A DNA stretch of 57,070 nt from Myxococcaceae bacterium (GCA_025459425.1 JALOQF010000019.1:1-57070), one strand, 5' to 3'; counted from the first letter of the stretch, positions 1-9,076 are shown. Notes: a model not told the origin generated them from the sequence alone. Program-made: numbers and translations.

Positions 1-2
1 CG

Positions 3-179
3 GCGACGCTGCGCATGGCGGCCGACAAACACTGGCTGACCGACATTCTCGTCGGCACCGCGCTGGGGAGCGCCTTCTCGGTCGCCATTCCCCTCCTCTT
101 CCACGGCCGTGACACGGCGCCAGCGGTGCGGCTCAGCCCGATGCCGAACGGGCTGGCCGTGTCAGGCAGCTTCGACTGA
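3..179 (+). CDS. PAP2-family phosphatase, C-terminal fragment
   Basis: The open frame runs in from the left edge and ends at the TGA at 177-179, so only about 58 C-terminal residues are visible. They include R-M-A-A-D-K-H-W-L-T-D, which fits the third motif of the PAP2 acid phosphatase superfamily (R-x5-H-x3-D), followed by the usual glycine-rich last membrane helix. Known members remove phosphate from lipid phosphates such as phosphatidate or undecaprenyl pyrophosphate at the membrane. Substrate and start cannot be judged. It converges with the esterase gene on the other strand, with three bases between the stops. Confidence 0.72.
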   Translation, partial: ATLRMAADKHWLTDILVGTALGSAFSVAIPLLFHGRDTAPAVRLSPMPNGLAVSGSFD

Positions 180-182
180 CCG

Positions 183-1508
183 TCAGCGCTGGCTCGTCCA
201 CGGGCCCATTCCCGTCGCCCACGCGTCGATCCAGCCCTTGAGCGTCACACCGCCGTCGGGGCTCACGGCCGACGTCGACAACGAACCGTTCGGCATCACC
301 ACGCCCGCGCGCTGGAGCATCACGTGCTCCTTCCCCGGCAGGCGGAAGAACCTCGCGTTCGACCACGGTTCGTACGCGGTCTCGAGGCGCCCGAGCGCCT
401 GCACGTAGGCGCCGGTGGGCGGCGTGAGCCAGCTGCCGGTGTCTGCGCCCGAGAAGAAGAAGCGGGTGATGACCTCGTCTTCGGCGAACGAGAGCAGCGC
501 CACCCGCGACGTCGGCGCGTCACGCACCTGCTGCTCGAGAATGGCCGGCAGGCCCCCGTCGCAGCCCGTGCACACCGTCGGCACCTGCAGGTTCCACGCG
601 CTCTGCCACGCGGGGAAGTTGGGCGTCGTCAGCATCGGCGCCGAGTCGGCCAGCACGTGCACCTGCGCCTCGGGGAAGACGCGGCGCACGCGGTGCAGGT
701 TGAGCTGCACGCCGTAGCCTCCGCCCGAGATGCCCACCAGCCAGATGACCCGCACGCTCGGGTGCCGCTGCCGCAGGAACGTCAGGTACGCGTCCATGTT
801 CGCCGCGCCCGCGAACTCGTGGTTGCGCCGCTGCGGCATGTCGAAGAGCCCGCCCTTCACCAGCCACGTCTTCGTCGAGGCGCCCGCGTGGAGGTCACCC
901 GTGCAGTACGGCACGAAGGCGTACGTCGCGTTCGCCATCGGGTTCTCTGGCCGGCGCGTGAAGAAGATCGAGCTGCGCACCGTGCCGAGCTCCTGGTTCC
1001 ACGCGCCGCCACCATCGAAGGGGAACGGATTGGGGTGGTCGACGTAGACCGCCAGGGGCCGGGTGCCTCCGGGGAGGTCGGCGAGGCAGATCGAGTCCAT
1101 GCCGTAGTTGCAGACGGGGCCCCACTGGTACACCGAGGGCGCGCAGGTGCCGTTGTTCCAGCACGCGCCACCGCCCTGTACGAAGACGAGCAGCTCGTCG
1201 CTGGCGCCCGGGTTGTAGCCGAGGCCCGCCGCCGCCCCGCGCGCACACATCGTTCCGGCCACCGCCTCGACCCGCCAGCCACCGTCCGCGCCGACGACGA
1301 CCACCACGCCCGCGTCATCGGAGGAGCCGCCGTCTCCGACGTCCACGAGGCCAGCGTCGCGCGCCCCGCCATCGGCGCCTCCATCGACCGTCGAGCCGCC
1401 GTCTGCGATCGCCCCCGCGTCGCGAAGTGGCCTCGGCCCCGGCCCCGGCACCGGCCCACCGCACCCGACCAGCACCACCACGACGAGGCCCCGCACGAGG
1501 TGTCCCAT
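183..1508 (-). CDS. NOTUM/pectinacetylesterase-family lipoprotein
   Basis: A 441-aa secreted serine esterase. The start at 1508 gives a lipoprotein signal (MGHLVRGLVVVVLVGCGG). A Pro/Asp/Gly-rich low-complexity spacer of about 60 residues follows. The catalytic domain contains VQGGGACWNNGTC, matching the oxyanion-hole motif of the pectinacetylesterase/NOTUM family, and GISGGGYG, matching the nucleophile elbow G-x-S-x-G-G. An Asp and a His late in the sequence (the His in KEHVM) could complete the triad. Animal NOTUM removes palmitoleate from Wnt and plant members deacetylate pectin; bacterial substrates are mostly unknown, so only a surface-bound carboxylesterase is claimed. The reading frame stays open far upstream, but that extension is the antisense of the next gene. 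Confidence 0.85.
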   Translation of the reverse strand: MGHLVRGLVVVVLVGCGGPVPGPGPRPLRDAGAIADGGSTVDGGADGGARDAGLVDVGDGGSSDDAGVVVVVGADGGWRVEAVAGTMCARGAAAGLGYNPGASDELLVFVQGGGACWNNGTCAPSVYQWGPVCNYGMDSICLADLPGGTRPLAVYVDHPNPFPFDGGGAWNQELGTVRSSIFFTRRPENPMANATYAFVPYCTGDLHAGASTKTWLVKGGLFDMPQRRNHEFAGAANMDAYLTFLRQRHPSVRVIWLVGISGGGYGVQLNLHRVRRVFPEAQVHVLADSAPMLTTPNFPAWQSAWNLQVPTVCTGCDGGLPAILEQQVRDAPTSRVALLSFAEDEVITRFFFSGADTGSWLTPPTGAYVQALGRLETAYEPWSNARFFRLPGKEHVMLQRAGVVMPNGSLSTSAVSPDGGVTLKGWIDAWATGMGPWTSQR

Positions 1509-1628
1509 GGTTCGAAGCCTGACACCGCCGACGCCTGAAAACGAAAAACCGCCCTCACAACGCGCTGATCTTCTTCCAGAACGTGTTTCAGGATTTGCCC
1601 GAAAGCACGGTAGAACCTTCGTCCGTTC

Positions 1629-3560
1629 ATGCGCGTCGGCGACTGCCCCAGCTGTCGAGCTCCGGTCGAGTTCCGCCCAGGCGCCGGGAAGGTGAAGGTC
1701 TGCGACTACTGCCACACGGTGGTGCTGCGCGGCGCGGCCCGGCTCGAGAGCCTGGGCAAGGTGGCCGACCTCACGGACACCCAGTCGCCCATCAAGGTGG
1801 GCCTCAACGGCCACTCCTCGGGCAACGCCTTCACCGTGGTGGGCCGCATTCAGAAGAGCCACGGCGCCGGGGTGTGGGACGAGTGGTGTCTGTCGTTCGA
1901 CGACGGCCGCACCGCGTGGCTCTCGGAGTCCGAGGGCGAGTGGAACCTGATGTTCCCCCTCGAGGGCATCGGCGTGCCGGCGGTGGAGCAGCTGCGCCCG
2001 CTCGCGAGCTTCCAGCTGCGCGATCGCACCTTCGTCGTCGAAGAGGTGGGCCACGCCGACACCGTCTCGGCCCAGGGGCAGCTCCCCGACTTCAACAAAC
2101 AGCACGTCTACGTCGACGCCACCGGCCAGAAAGGCGCGTTCTGCTCGCTCGACTACGCCGACGGCCACGGCGAGGCCTTCGTCGGCACGCGCGTCACCAT
2201 GCCGCAGCTCGGCTTCGACAAGGCCGACCTCGAGCCGACGCCGAAGCGCGACGCCCTCTCCCAGGCCCGCTGCACCAACTGCAACGGCCCCCTCGAGCTG
2301 AAGGCTCCCGACGCGACGAAGCGGGTCGCCTGCCCGTACTGCGGCGCGCTCCTCGACGCCTCGAAGGGCTCGCTCGAGTTCCTCCAGCTGCTCGAGAAGC
2401 CGCCCTACGAGCCGCTCCTGTCGCTCGGCACCGAGGGCACGCTGCAACAGACGAAGTGGACGGTGCTGGCCTTCCTCATCCGCTCCACCACCGTCGAGGG
2501 CACGCGCTACCCGTGGGAAGAGTACCTGCTGTGGAACCGTGAGGCGGGCTTCCGCTGGCTGATGAACTCGAACGGCCACTGGACCTTCCTCACCCCCATC
2601 GCCGCCGGAGACGTCGGCCTCGCCTTCCGCAAGGCGACGTGGAACGGCAAGGGCTTCAAGGCCTACCAGTCGGTCTACGTCGTCACCGACTACGTCGCCG
2701 GCGAGTGCTACTGGGAAGTCAGCGTCGGCGAGACGGCGAAGGCGTCGGAGTACGTCGAGCCGCCCGAGAGCATCAACAGCGACGAGACCGAGAACGAGGT
2801 CGTCTTCACCCACGGCCGCATGCTGACGCCCGACGAGGTGAAGCAGGCCTTCGGCGTCAAGGCGCCCATGCCGGTGCCCCAGGGCCTGGCGCCGGCGCAG
2901 GTGAACCCGCACAAGGCGAAGCTGGGCTCGCAGTGGGCCTGGGCCGCCATCTGGTCGGTCGTCTTCATCGCGCTGCTCGTCGTCTTCTCCATCGCCGGAG
3001 ACACGCGCGAGTTCATCAAGGTGAGCTTCACGGTGCCGCCCGGCGTCAAGTCGGGCTCGCCCGAGTCGCAGCAGTTCAGCCAGCCCTTCACCATCGACAA
3101 GAAGGTGCCGCTGGCCGTCGAGTTCGAGGCCCCGGGCATCGACAACACCTGGCTCGCCGTGCAGCTCGACCTCGTCAACGAAGAGACCGGCGAGGTGATT
3201 CAGGTGAGCCCCGAGGCCAGCTACTACTCGGGCGTCGACGACGGCGAGCGCTGGAGCGAAGGCAGCCGCTCGGCCACCAAGCAGACCGCCGAGGTCGACC
3301 CCGGCCGCTACGTGCTGCGCGCGACGCCGATGTTCGAGGGCACCTCGAGCTTCCCCCGCGACTACCTGGTGTCGGTGAAGGGCGACAGCGGCGTCGGCGT
3401 GTGCTGCCCCTTCTTCGTCTTCGTGCTCCTCTTCGCCGGGCCCCTCTTCACCGCCTGGCGCAGCTCGACCTTCGAGACCCGCCGGTGGAACGACGCGGTG
3501 TTCCAGATGGCGCCGGGCGTCAGCACCTTCCCCTTCGCGAAACAGGAGGACGACGAATGA
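1629..3560 (+). CDS. DUF4178 protein with two zinc ribbons
   Basis: A 643-aa protein built as a repeated module. A CPSC...CDYC zinc ribbon (residues 6-30) precedes a first DUF4178-like domain (about 55-190). A second CTNC...CPYC ribbon (about 215-240) precedes a second DUF4178-like domain (about 260-395). A transmembrane helix follows near 437-457, then a beta-rich exposed domain, and a last helix near 595-615 before a short tail. DUF4178 has no established activity. Family members often sit beside DUF350 membrane proteins, as here. The stop overlaps the next start as ATGA, so the genes are probably translationally coupled. Its partners suggest a membrane complex; the function is unknown. Confidence 0.85.
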   Translation: MRVGDCPSCRAPVEFRPGAGKVKVCDYCHTVVLRGAARLESLGKVADLTDTQSPIKVGLNGHSSGNAFTVVGRIQKSHGAGVWDEWCLSFDDGRTAWLSESEGEWNLMFPLEGIGVPAVEQLRPLASFQLRDRTFVVEEVGHADTVSAQGQLPDFNKQHVYVDATGQKGAFCSLDYADGHGEAFVGTRVTMPQLGFDKADLEPTPKRDALSQARCTNCNGPLELKAPDATKRVACPYCGALLDASKGSLEFLQLLEKPPYEPLLSLGTEGTLQQTKWTVLAFLIRSTTVEGTRYPWEEYLLWNREAGFRWLMNSNGHWTFLTPIAAGDVGLAFRKATWNGKGFKAYQSVYVVTDYVAGECYWEVSVGETAKASEYVEPPESINSDETENEVVFTHGRMLTPDEVKQAFGVKAPMPVPQGLAPAQVNPHKAKLGSQWAWAAIWSVVFIALLVVFSIAGDTREFIKVSFTVPPGVKSGSPESQQFSQPFTIDKKVPLAVEFEAPGIDNTWLAVQLDLVNEETGEVIQVSPEASYYSGVDDGERWSEGSRSATKQTAEVDPGRYVLRATPMFEGTSSFPRDYLVSVKGDSGVGVCCPFFVFVLLFAGPLFTAWRSSTFETRRWNDAVFQMAPGVSTFPFAKQEDDE

Positions 3561-3718
3561 AGTGGTTCGGAGGCATCGTGGTGGGGCTGTGGGCGCTCGC
3601 CCAGGGCACGGGGTTGACCCGCTTCCCGGACGAAGATCGCGGCGAGGTGCCGGCGTCGGTGCGCCTGGCCCCTGGCGGCCTCTTGATGTGGCACGACGGA
3701 TTCATGGGAGGGAAGTGA
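3557..3718 (+). CDS. small 53-aa protein between DUF4178 and DUF350 genes
   Basis: A short gene starting inside the stop of the DUF4178 gene (ATGA overlap) and ending three bases before the DUF350 gene. It encodes 53 residues with a hydrophobic N-terminus (MKWFGGIVVGLWALAQG) that could be a signal peptide or anchor, and a polar tail ending LMWHDGFMGGK. The tight coupling on both sides and an intact frame support a real gene. I do not recognise a family. It is probably a small exported or membrane partner of its neighbours. Confidence 0.68.
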   Translation: MKWFGGIVVGLWALAQGTGLTRFPDEDRGEVPASVRLAPGGLLMWHDGFMGGK

Positions 3719-3721
3719 CCG

Positions 3722-3943
3722 ATGGACTTCAACGCAATCGTCAAGCCGCTCGTGCTGGCCGTGGTGTTCTCGATCATCGGCATGCTCGTGTTCGTCGCGG
3801 GCTTCTTCGTCATCCGCAAGCTGCTCCCCTTCGACGTGCACAAGGAGCTCGAGGTCGACCAGAACACCGCCGTCGGCATCGTCATCGCGTCCTTCATTCT
3901 CGGCCTCGCCTTCATCGTCGGCATGGCCATTCACGGCGGCTGA
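3722..3943 (+). CDS. DUF350-family membrane protein
   Basis: A 73-aa protein with two hydrophobic helices (residues about 9-31 and 48-70) separated by a short polar segment containing LLPFDVHKELEVDQNTAVG. This matches one DUF350 unit, in which a conserved N-x-A/S-x-G stretch begins the second helix. DUF350 is found in E. coli YjfL and in operons with DUF4178 and polyamine or ATP-grasp genes. Its biochemical role is not known. It is the third gene of the coupled operon starting at 1629. No spermidine synthase-like gene follows here, although one is often present in related operons. Confidence 0.85.
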   Translation: MDFNAIVKPLVLAVVFSIIGMLVFVAGFFVIRKLLPFDVHKELEVDQNTAVGIVIASFILGLAFIVGMAIHGG

Positions 3944-4014
3944 CGCCAGGCCCCGTGGTGTCGAGGGCTTCCGGCCGCTCCGCAACCTCGCGCGTGCGCC
4001 CGGGTTGGTGCGTC

Positions 4015-5055
4015 GTGGCCCGCCTCGCGCCACTGCTGATGGGCGTCGTGCTGCTGGCAGCGCCGGGCGCGCGCGCCCACGACGTGGGCCTCGACACCTT
4101 CCTCAACTGGACGGCGCCGTCGGCCAACAACCCGCGCACGGGCTCGGCGGGCTTCGCCCTCTCGGGGAGCGTCGACGTCTCGGAGCGGTGGACCGTCTTC
4201 CTCTCGGGCCTCTTCCTGCGCGACTTCGCGACCCGCACCGCCGAGACGGTGAGCGCCGGCTCGAACGTCTTCTTCCTCTCGGGCGGCGCCATGTGGCTGC
4301 CGACGAACCACCTCATGTTCATGGCGATGGCCATGGGCAGCCCGCCCACGGTGCAGCGCAGCGCGACGGCCGTCGACTTCGGGCCCATCACCGCCGACGT
4401 GCTGTTCCTCGGCACGAACGCGAGCGTCGGTGGGCTGCTGCTGGGCTCGTACGCCACCAACGGCTTCTCGAAGCTCGAGCACGCCGTCGACGTGTCGGTG
4501 GGCGTCAACCACTTCCGCACCGAGCAGACCATCGAGCTGCCCCAGACGCTGCGCGCCAACGCGGTGCGAACGTTCTGCGCCCGCAACGACGAGGTGGGGC
4601 TGTGCCCGCTCGTCAATGGGCAGGCGGCACAGCTCACCCAGGTGCGGCTGGGCGCGACGTGGGTGGGCACCGTCGCGCTCAAGACGGACGTCGCCGTCGA
4701 CGTCGCGGGCTTTCTCTACGACTCGGCCGACCCGGCCTCGGTGGGCTTCTTCACCGTCGTGCAGAACGGGCGCTCGAGCGACTTCGGCAGCGGCGTGCCG
4801 GCCGCGCCGTGGGCCTTCACCGTGCGCCCCAGCGTCACGCACCGCTTCTCGAAGTTCTCCGTGCGCGGCGCGTACCAAGTCGGGCTCTACACGGGCGGCC
4901 TCGGCACCAACCACCTCGTGAGCGCGAGGGTGACGTGGAAGGCGACGTCGTGGCTGCGGCTGACGCTCTCGGCGCTGCTCCAGGCCGACGTCGCCCAGCG
5001 GCAGGTCGTCAACCGTGGCGCCACGCTGGGGCTGGGCACGCTGTTCCTGTTCTGA
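4015..5055 (+). CDS. exported beta-barrel-like outer membrane protein, unknown function
   Basis: A 346-aa protein. The GTG at 4015 gives a clean signal peptide (ARLAPLLMGVVLLAAPGARA, cleavage before HDVGLDT); an ATG at 4039 is an alternative. The rest alternates short amphipathic strands rich in Thr, Val, Ser and aromatic residues with Gly/Asn turns, and ends in GLGTLFLF. A terminal aromatic residue is typical of barrels assembled by the BAM complex. One region holds two cysteines (TFCARNDEVGLCPL) that could form a loop disulphide. I do not recognise a named family. It probably sits in the outer membrane as a porin-like or transport-type protein. Its position 71 bases after the DUF350 gene allows co-transcription. 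Confidence 0.7.
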   Translation: MARLAPLLMGVVLLAAPGARAHDVGLDTFLNWTAPSANNPRTGSAGFALSGSVDVSERWTVFLSGLFLRDFATRTAETVSAGSNVFFLSGGAMWLPTNHLMFMAMAMGSPPTVQRSATAVDFGPITADVLFLGTNASVGGLLLGSYATNGFSKLEHAVDVSVGVNHFRTEQTIELPQTLRANAVRTFCARNDEVGLCPLVNGQAAQLTQVRLGATWVGTVALKTDVAVDVAGFLYDSADPASVGFFTVVQNGRSSDFGSGVPAAPWAFTVRPSVTHRFSKFSVRGAYQVGLYTGGLGTNHLVSARVTWKATSWLRLTLSALLQADVAQRQVVNRGATLGLGTLFLF

Positions 5056-5117
5056 CGGGCCGGGCCCAGCAGCGTGGGCGGCCGCTGCGCGAGCGGGCAC
5101 GTCGCCTCCCATGGACT

Positions 5118-5152
5118 CGGCGGGCACCGGGCGATTGTTGCGAAGCCCGCCG
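5118..5152 (+). terminator. possible stem-loop after the barrel-like gene
   Basis: An inverted repeat CGGCGGGC / GCCCGCCG with a 19-base loop lies in the 154-bp gap before the Cys-rich lipoprotein gene. No T-run follows, so it is a weak terminator candidate. In DNA this GC-rich an 8-bp match can arise by chance. Confidence 0.25.
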
Positions 5153-5209
5153 GGCCGGGAGACGATGGGCACTGGCGTTCGTCGGCCGGTCGCCTCGGGA
5201 GACTTCATC

Positions 5210-7909
5210 GTGACTGCATTTTTCCGTTCCGCGTTCACTGTCGCGGGGGCCTGCGTCGCCCTCGTGGTGTCCGGCTGCACGTGCGGGAGCACGGTCAGCG
5301 TCAGCGGGCGCGACGCCGGCGCAGGTGGAGGCACGGCGCAGGCGGGCGGCACCTCGGGGCCGGGCGGCGGCGCAGCGGGTGGGCTGACGGCGGGAGGCGA
5401 GGCGGGCGGCGCTGCTGGAGGCACCGCGGGCGGCAGCTCGGACCTCGACGGCGGTGAAGACGGCGGGTCGACCCAGCTCTGTTCGCTGGTGACGTGCGCA
5501 TCGGCCAACGCGAACTGCGGGCCGGTCGGCGACGGGTGCGGAGGCTTCATCAACTGCGGCACCTGCACCGCGCCCCAGACGTGTGGCGGCGGTGGAACGC
5601 CGTCGCAGTGTGGCGGCTCGATGGGCTGCGTCCCGCGCACCTGCGCCAGTGAGAACGCCAACTGCGGCCCCATCGGCGATGGCTGCGGCAACGTCATTCA
5701 GTGCGGCAGCTGCACCGCGGCCGGAGAGACCTGCGGCGGCGGCGGCACGCCGAACCGCTGCGGCGCGGCCGGTACGGGCCTCGTCGACGGAGGCTGCGTG
5801 CCGCGCACCACGTGCCCGGCGGGCCTCACCTGCGGCGCCGTCGCCGATGGCTGCGGCGGGACCATCTCGTGCGGCACCTGCACCGTCGCCGGCCAGACCT
5901 GCGGCGGCGGCGGCATGGCCAACGTGTGCGGCGCCTCGAACAGCTGCGTGCCACGCACCTGCCAGCAGGCCGGGGCGACGTGCGGCCAGGTGGGCGACGG
6001 CTGTGGTGGCCTCACCCCCAACTGCGGCACCTGCAACACGGACGCCGGCGTCATCTGCGGCGGTGGCGGTCTGCCCAACGTGTGCGGCTCGAACGTGCCC
6101 GACGGTGGCACCTGCACGAACCTGTGCCTGCAGCAGAACCAGTGCACCACCGGCGTCAACTCGGTCACCGGCACCGTGCGCGCGCCCACCCCGCCCGCCT
6201 ACCTCGCGCCTGGCCAGCAGGCCGACCCGATTCCCGGCGCGCTCGTCTACGTGCCCAACGGCACCGTGCAGCCGCTCCCGCAGGGCGCCTCGTGCACCAC
6301 CTGCGCGGGCCAGGCCTCGGGCAACCCGCTCGTCACCGCCACCACCAACACCGACGGCACCTTCACGCTGTCGAACGTGCCGTGCGGCGCCAACATCCCC
6401 CTGGTGATTCAGCTCGGGAAGTGGCGCCGGCAGATCAGCATTCCGAACGTGGCCTGCTGTGGCACCACCACGCTGACGGCCGATCAGACGCGCCTGCCGC
6501 GCACGCAGGGCGAGGGTGACATTCCCCTCATCGCGATGGTGACGGGGAGCGCGGACCCGATGGAGTGCATCTTGCCGAAGATCGGCATCGCCTCGAGCGA
6601 GTTCTCCCTGCCCTCGGGCAACGGACGGGTGCGGTTCTTCCGCGACAATGGCGTTGGCTTCTCGGGCGGCGCGCCAGCGGCATCGACGCTCTTCGGGAGC
6701 CCCACTGAGCTCGCGAAGTACGACCTCGTGATCGTCGACTGTGTCGGCTCGCGGAGCCGACGCTCGGGCACCGAGCTGACCAACATTCGAAACTACGTGA
6801 ACCAGGGCGGGCGGCTCTACTCGGGGCACTTCGGCTACGTATGGCTCGATCAGAACAGCCCCTTCGACTCCGTCGCCAACTGGGCGATCGATCAGGGCAT
6901 CAGCCCCTCGACCCAGAACGCGCACATCGTGACGACGTTCCCGAAGGGTCAGACCTTCGCGCAGTGGATGTTGCTCACCGGCGGCTCCACGACGCCGAAC
7001 CGCATGACGGTGCAGGAGGTACGCCGGAACACGAACGGGCTCCCGATGAGCAGCGCGGCCCAACAATGGGTCCTCTCGGACTCTCCCGGAGGCGGAGGCA
7101 CGAACTCCATTCCGCTCCAGTTCACGTTCAACACGCCGGTGGGTGTGCCGGTGGGCCAGCAGTGCGGGCGCGTGCTGTTCTCGGACTTCCACGTGGCCAC
7201 CGGCGGCTCGGGAAGCGGCACGTTCCCCGGTTCGTGCGGCGCTGCCTCGCCCATGTCGGCGCAGGAGAAGGTGCTCGAGTTCATGATCTTCGACCTCACC
7301 TCGTGCATTCAGCCTGACAACGGCGGCCCGACGTGCACACCCCGGACGTGTCAGCAGTTGGGCTTCAACTGCGGGCAGCAGGGCGACGGTTGTGGCGGCA
7401 CCATCGACTGCGGGCCGTGCCCCTCGGGCCAGTTCTGCGGTGGCAGTGGCCAGCCGGGCGTGTGTGGAGGCGCGATGTGCACACCGCGGACGTGCACGGC
7501 GCAGAGCATCGAGTGCGGCCAGGCGGGCGACGGCTGCGGCAACGTCATCTCATGCGGCATGTGTCCGCCCGGCCAGGTGTGTGGCGCGGGCGGCCCGGGG
7601 CGCTGCGGCTCCGGCGGCTGCACGCCGCGCACCTGCCAGCAGCTGGGCCTCTCGTGCGGCCCGGCAGGCGACGGCTGCGGCAACGTCATTCAGTGCGGCA
7701 CCTGCGTGGCGCCCGACACGTGCGGCGGTGGCGGCACGCCCGGCGTCTGCGGCCGCACGAGCTGCCAGCCACGCACCTGCCAACAGGCCAACGCCCAGTG
7801 CGGCGTCATCGCCGACGGCTGCGGAGGCACCGTGAACTGCGGGCCGTGCGCAGCGCCCCAGACGTGCGGAGGCAGCGGCGTACCGAACCAGTGCGGCGGC
7901 ATCATGTGA
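5210..7909 (+). CDS. Cys-rich repeat lipoprotein with central Rossmann-like domain
   Basis: An 899-aa surface lipoprotein. The GTG at 5210 has a GGGAG ribosome site about eight bases upstream and gives a lipobox (VVSGC, Cys about 23). A Gly-Ala linker of about 60 residues follows. Four Cys-rich units of about 48 residues come next, with the pattern C-x-P-R-T-C ... CG-x3-DGCG ... CG-x-C ... CGGGG-x-P-x-CG. The middle (about 300-700) has a carboxypeptidase-regulatory-like beta domain, then a domain with KIGIASSEF and YDLVIVDCVGS that resembles a class-I-amidotransferase/ThuA-like fold. Four more Cys-rich units end the protein. Such repeats are common in myxobacterial exported proteins. No catalytic function can be claimed. 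Confidence 0.82.
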   Translation: MTAFFRSAFTVAGACVALVVSGCTCGSTVSVSGRDAGAGGGTAQAGGTSGPGGGAAGGLTAGGEAGGAAGGTAGGSSDLDGGEDGGSTQLCSLVTCASANANCGPVGDGCGGFINCGTCTAPQTCGGGGTPSQCGGSMGCVPRTCASENANCGPIGDGCGNVIQCGSCTAAGETCGGGGTPNRCGAAGTGLVDGGCVPRTTCPAGLTCGAVADGCGGTISCGTCTVAGQTCGGGGMANVCGASNSCVPRTCQQAGATCGQVGDGCGGLTPNCGTCNTDAGVICGGGGLPNVCGSNVPDGGTCTNLCLQQNQCTTGVNSVTGTVRAPTPPAYLAPGQQADPIPGALVYVPNGTVQPLPQGASCTTCAGQASGNPLVTATTNTDGTFTLSNVPCGANIPLVIQLGKWRRQISIPNVACCGTTTLTADQTRLPRTQGEGDIPLIAMVTGSADPMECILPKIGIASSEFSLPSGNGRVRFFRDNGVGFSGGAPAASTLFGSPTELAKYDLVIVDCVGSRSRRSGTELTNIRNYVNQGGRLYSGHFGYVWLDQNSPFDSVANWAIDQGISPSTQNAHIVTTFPKGQTFAQWMLLTGGSTTPNRMTVQEVRRNTNGLPMSSAAQQWVLSDSPGGGGTNSIPLQFTFNTPVGVPVGQQCGRVLFSDFHVATGGSGSGTFPGSCGAASPMSAQEKVLEFMIFDLTSCIQPDNGGPTCTPRTCQQLGFNCGQQGDGCGGTIDCGPCPSGQFCGGSGQPGVCGGAMCTPRTCTAQSIECGQAGDGCGNVISCGMCPPGQVCGAGGPGRCGSGGCTPRTCQQLGLSCGPAGDGCGNVIQCGTCVAPDTCGGGGTPGVCGRTSCQPRTCQQANAQCGVIADGCGGTVNCGPCAAPQTCGGSGVPNQCGGIM
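5485..6110 (+). repeat. four coding Cys-rich repeats (N-terminal block)
   Basis: Four tandem coding units of about 145-165 bp encode C-x-P-R-T-C-x6-CG-x3-DGCG-x4-CG-x-C modules. Eight cysteines per unit suggests four disulphides each. A second block of four similar units ends the same gene. Confidence 0.75.
7333..7906 (+). repeat. four coding Cys-rich repeats (C-terminal block)
   Basis: Four tandem units of about 144 bp each open with CTPRTC or CQPRTC and match the block at 5485-6110. The two blocks bracket the unique central domain. Confidence 0.75.
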
Positions 7910-8146
7910 GGTGCACCTGCGGTTGGCGGGCGGCTTCACGGGCCCGGCCGCTGCCAGCACCACGCCATGCGGTGGACGGCCCTCACGCTCGCGGCGGGGC
8001 CTCCATCGTCGGTTCCACACGGGTCGTCCGGCCGCCTGCAGGAAAAGGTGACGGCTGCGCCGGCACCGGGGCAGCCAGTCCACGCGCCGCCAGCGGTCTG
8101 ACGAGCCAATGCACCGACGTTCGGGTGACGCGCGAGCGTACTGCCC

Positions 8147-9076
8147 TCACCCGCCGGTGGCGGACTCCACGAGCGCCCACAGCGCCTCGCGGTCGGCCTC
8201 GCTCTCCTTCGTGAAGGACAAGGGGTGCGTCGACACCGCTTCACGGTCGAACCACAGCAGGCCGCTCTTCCCGTCGAGCCTCGGCGCCGCGGCGAGCCAC
8301 ACCACGGTGTCGGCGCCCTCTTCCGGCGTACGGAGGATGCCCTTCGTCCACTTGTAGAACGTGGGCAGGCTCGAGCGGACGGCAGGCGTATCGGCCCAGC
8401 CGGGGTGCATCGTCGAGAAGGTGACGTCGGGCTGCTTCACCGCCCAGAGCTCCGAGAGGATCACCTCGGCGCGCTTCGTCTGCGCGTAGGCCACGACGCC
8501 ATCGAAGGCCTGCACGTTGCCCTGGAGCACGTCGAGCTCGAGCTTCTGGGTGAACATGCCGCCCGACGTCACGGTCACGACCCGCCCCTTCGCCACGAGC
8601 AGCTTCGGGAGCAACGCCTTCGTCAGGGCGTGGGGACCCAACACGTTCGTCGCGAACGTCACCTCATGGCCTTCGTCGGTGCGCGTCAGCGTGTCGGGCA
8701 GCACGCCGGCGTTGTTCACCAGCACGTCGACCGGCCCGTGAAAGCCCTCGACGAACCGGCGCACGTCGGCGAGCCGAGAGACGTCGAGCCGGTGCAGGTG
8801 GAGTTGCGCGCTCGGCAGCTGGCCGCGAATCGCTTCGAGCGCAGCCCGGCCACGAGCCTCGTCGCGACACAGCAGGTGCACCGTCGCCCCCAGGGCCGCC
8901 AGCGCCTTCGACGCGGCGAACCCGAGGCCCGAGTTGGCGCCCGTCACCAGCACCACCTTGCCGGCGAGGGACACCTGCAGGTCGCTCGCGACGAAGCGCC
9001 GGGCGTGCCGACGGAAGCCCGAGCGGTCGAACGAGAAGACGACCGAAGCGTCGAGGAGGGAATCGAGAGCGCCCAT
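8147..9076 (-). CDS. SDR-family oxidoreductase, DHRS12-like
   Basis: A 309-aa short-chain dehydrogenase/reductase. After an N-terminal segment of about 37 residues with paired aromatics and arginines, it has the cofactor motif TGANSGLG (about 44-51), NNAG (about 120), a serine-containing strand VTVTSGG and the catalytic pair Y-A-Q-T-K. The segment GGMFTQ and the late TMHPGWADTP resemble vertebrate DHRS12 and its bacterial relatives. It should catalyse NAD(P)-dependent oxidation or reduction of an alcohol or carbonyl; the substrate is unknown. It lies 61 bases downstream of the Ser/Thr kinase gene on the same strand and could share its transcript. The 237-bp stretch to the right-facing neighbour's end (7910-8146) holds nothing I recognise. 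Confidence 0.87.
   Translation of the reverse strand: MGALDSLLDASVVFSFDRSGFRRHARRFVASDLQVSLAGKVVLVTGANSGLGFAASKALAALGATVHLLCRDEARGRAALEAIRGQLPSAQLHLHRLDVSRLADVRRFVEGFHGPVDVLVNNAGVLPDTLTRTDEGHEVTFATNVLGPHALTKALLPKLLVAKGRVVTVTSGGMFTQKLELDVLQGNVQAFDGVVAYAQTKRAEVILSELWAVKQPDVTFSTMHPGWADTPAVRSSLPTFYKWTKGILRTPEEGADTVVWLAAAPRLDGKSGLLWFDREAVSTHPLSFTKESEADREALWALVESATGG

Noticed and set aside
1509-2912. Long minus-strand open frame upstream of the NOTUM-like gene
   Set aside because: It is the GC-rich antisense of the DUF4178 gene, which has coherent zinc-ribbon and DUF4178 features; the translated antisense is low-complexity Arg/Ala/Glu.
5009-7192. 727-codon minus-strand open frame opposite the Cys-rich lipoprotein
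   Set aside because: The plus-strand frame has a signal peptide and eight clear Cys-rich repeats; the minus frame shows only compositional bias.
7910-8146. Possible small genes in the 237-bp gap between the Cys-rich lipoprotein and the SDR
   Set aside because: Open frames on both strands overlap each other and lack ribosome sites or coherent protein features.
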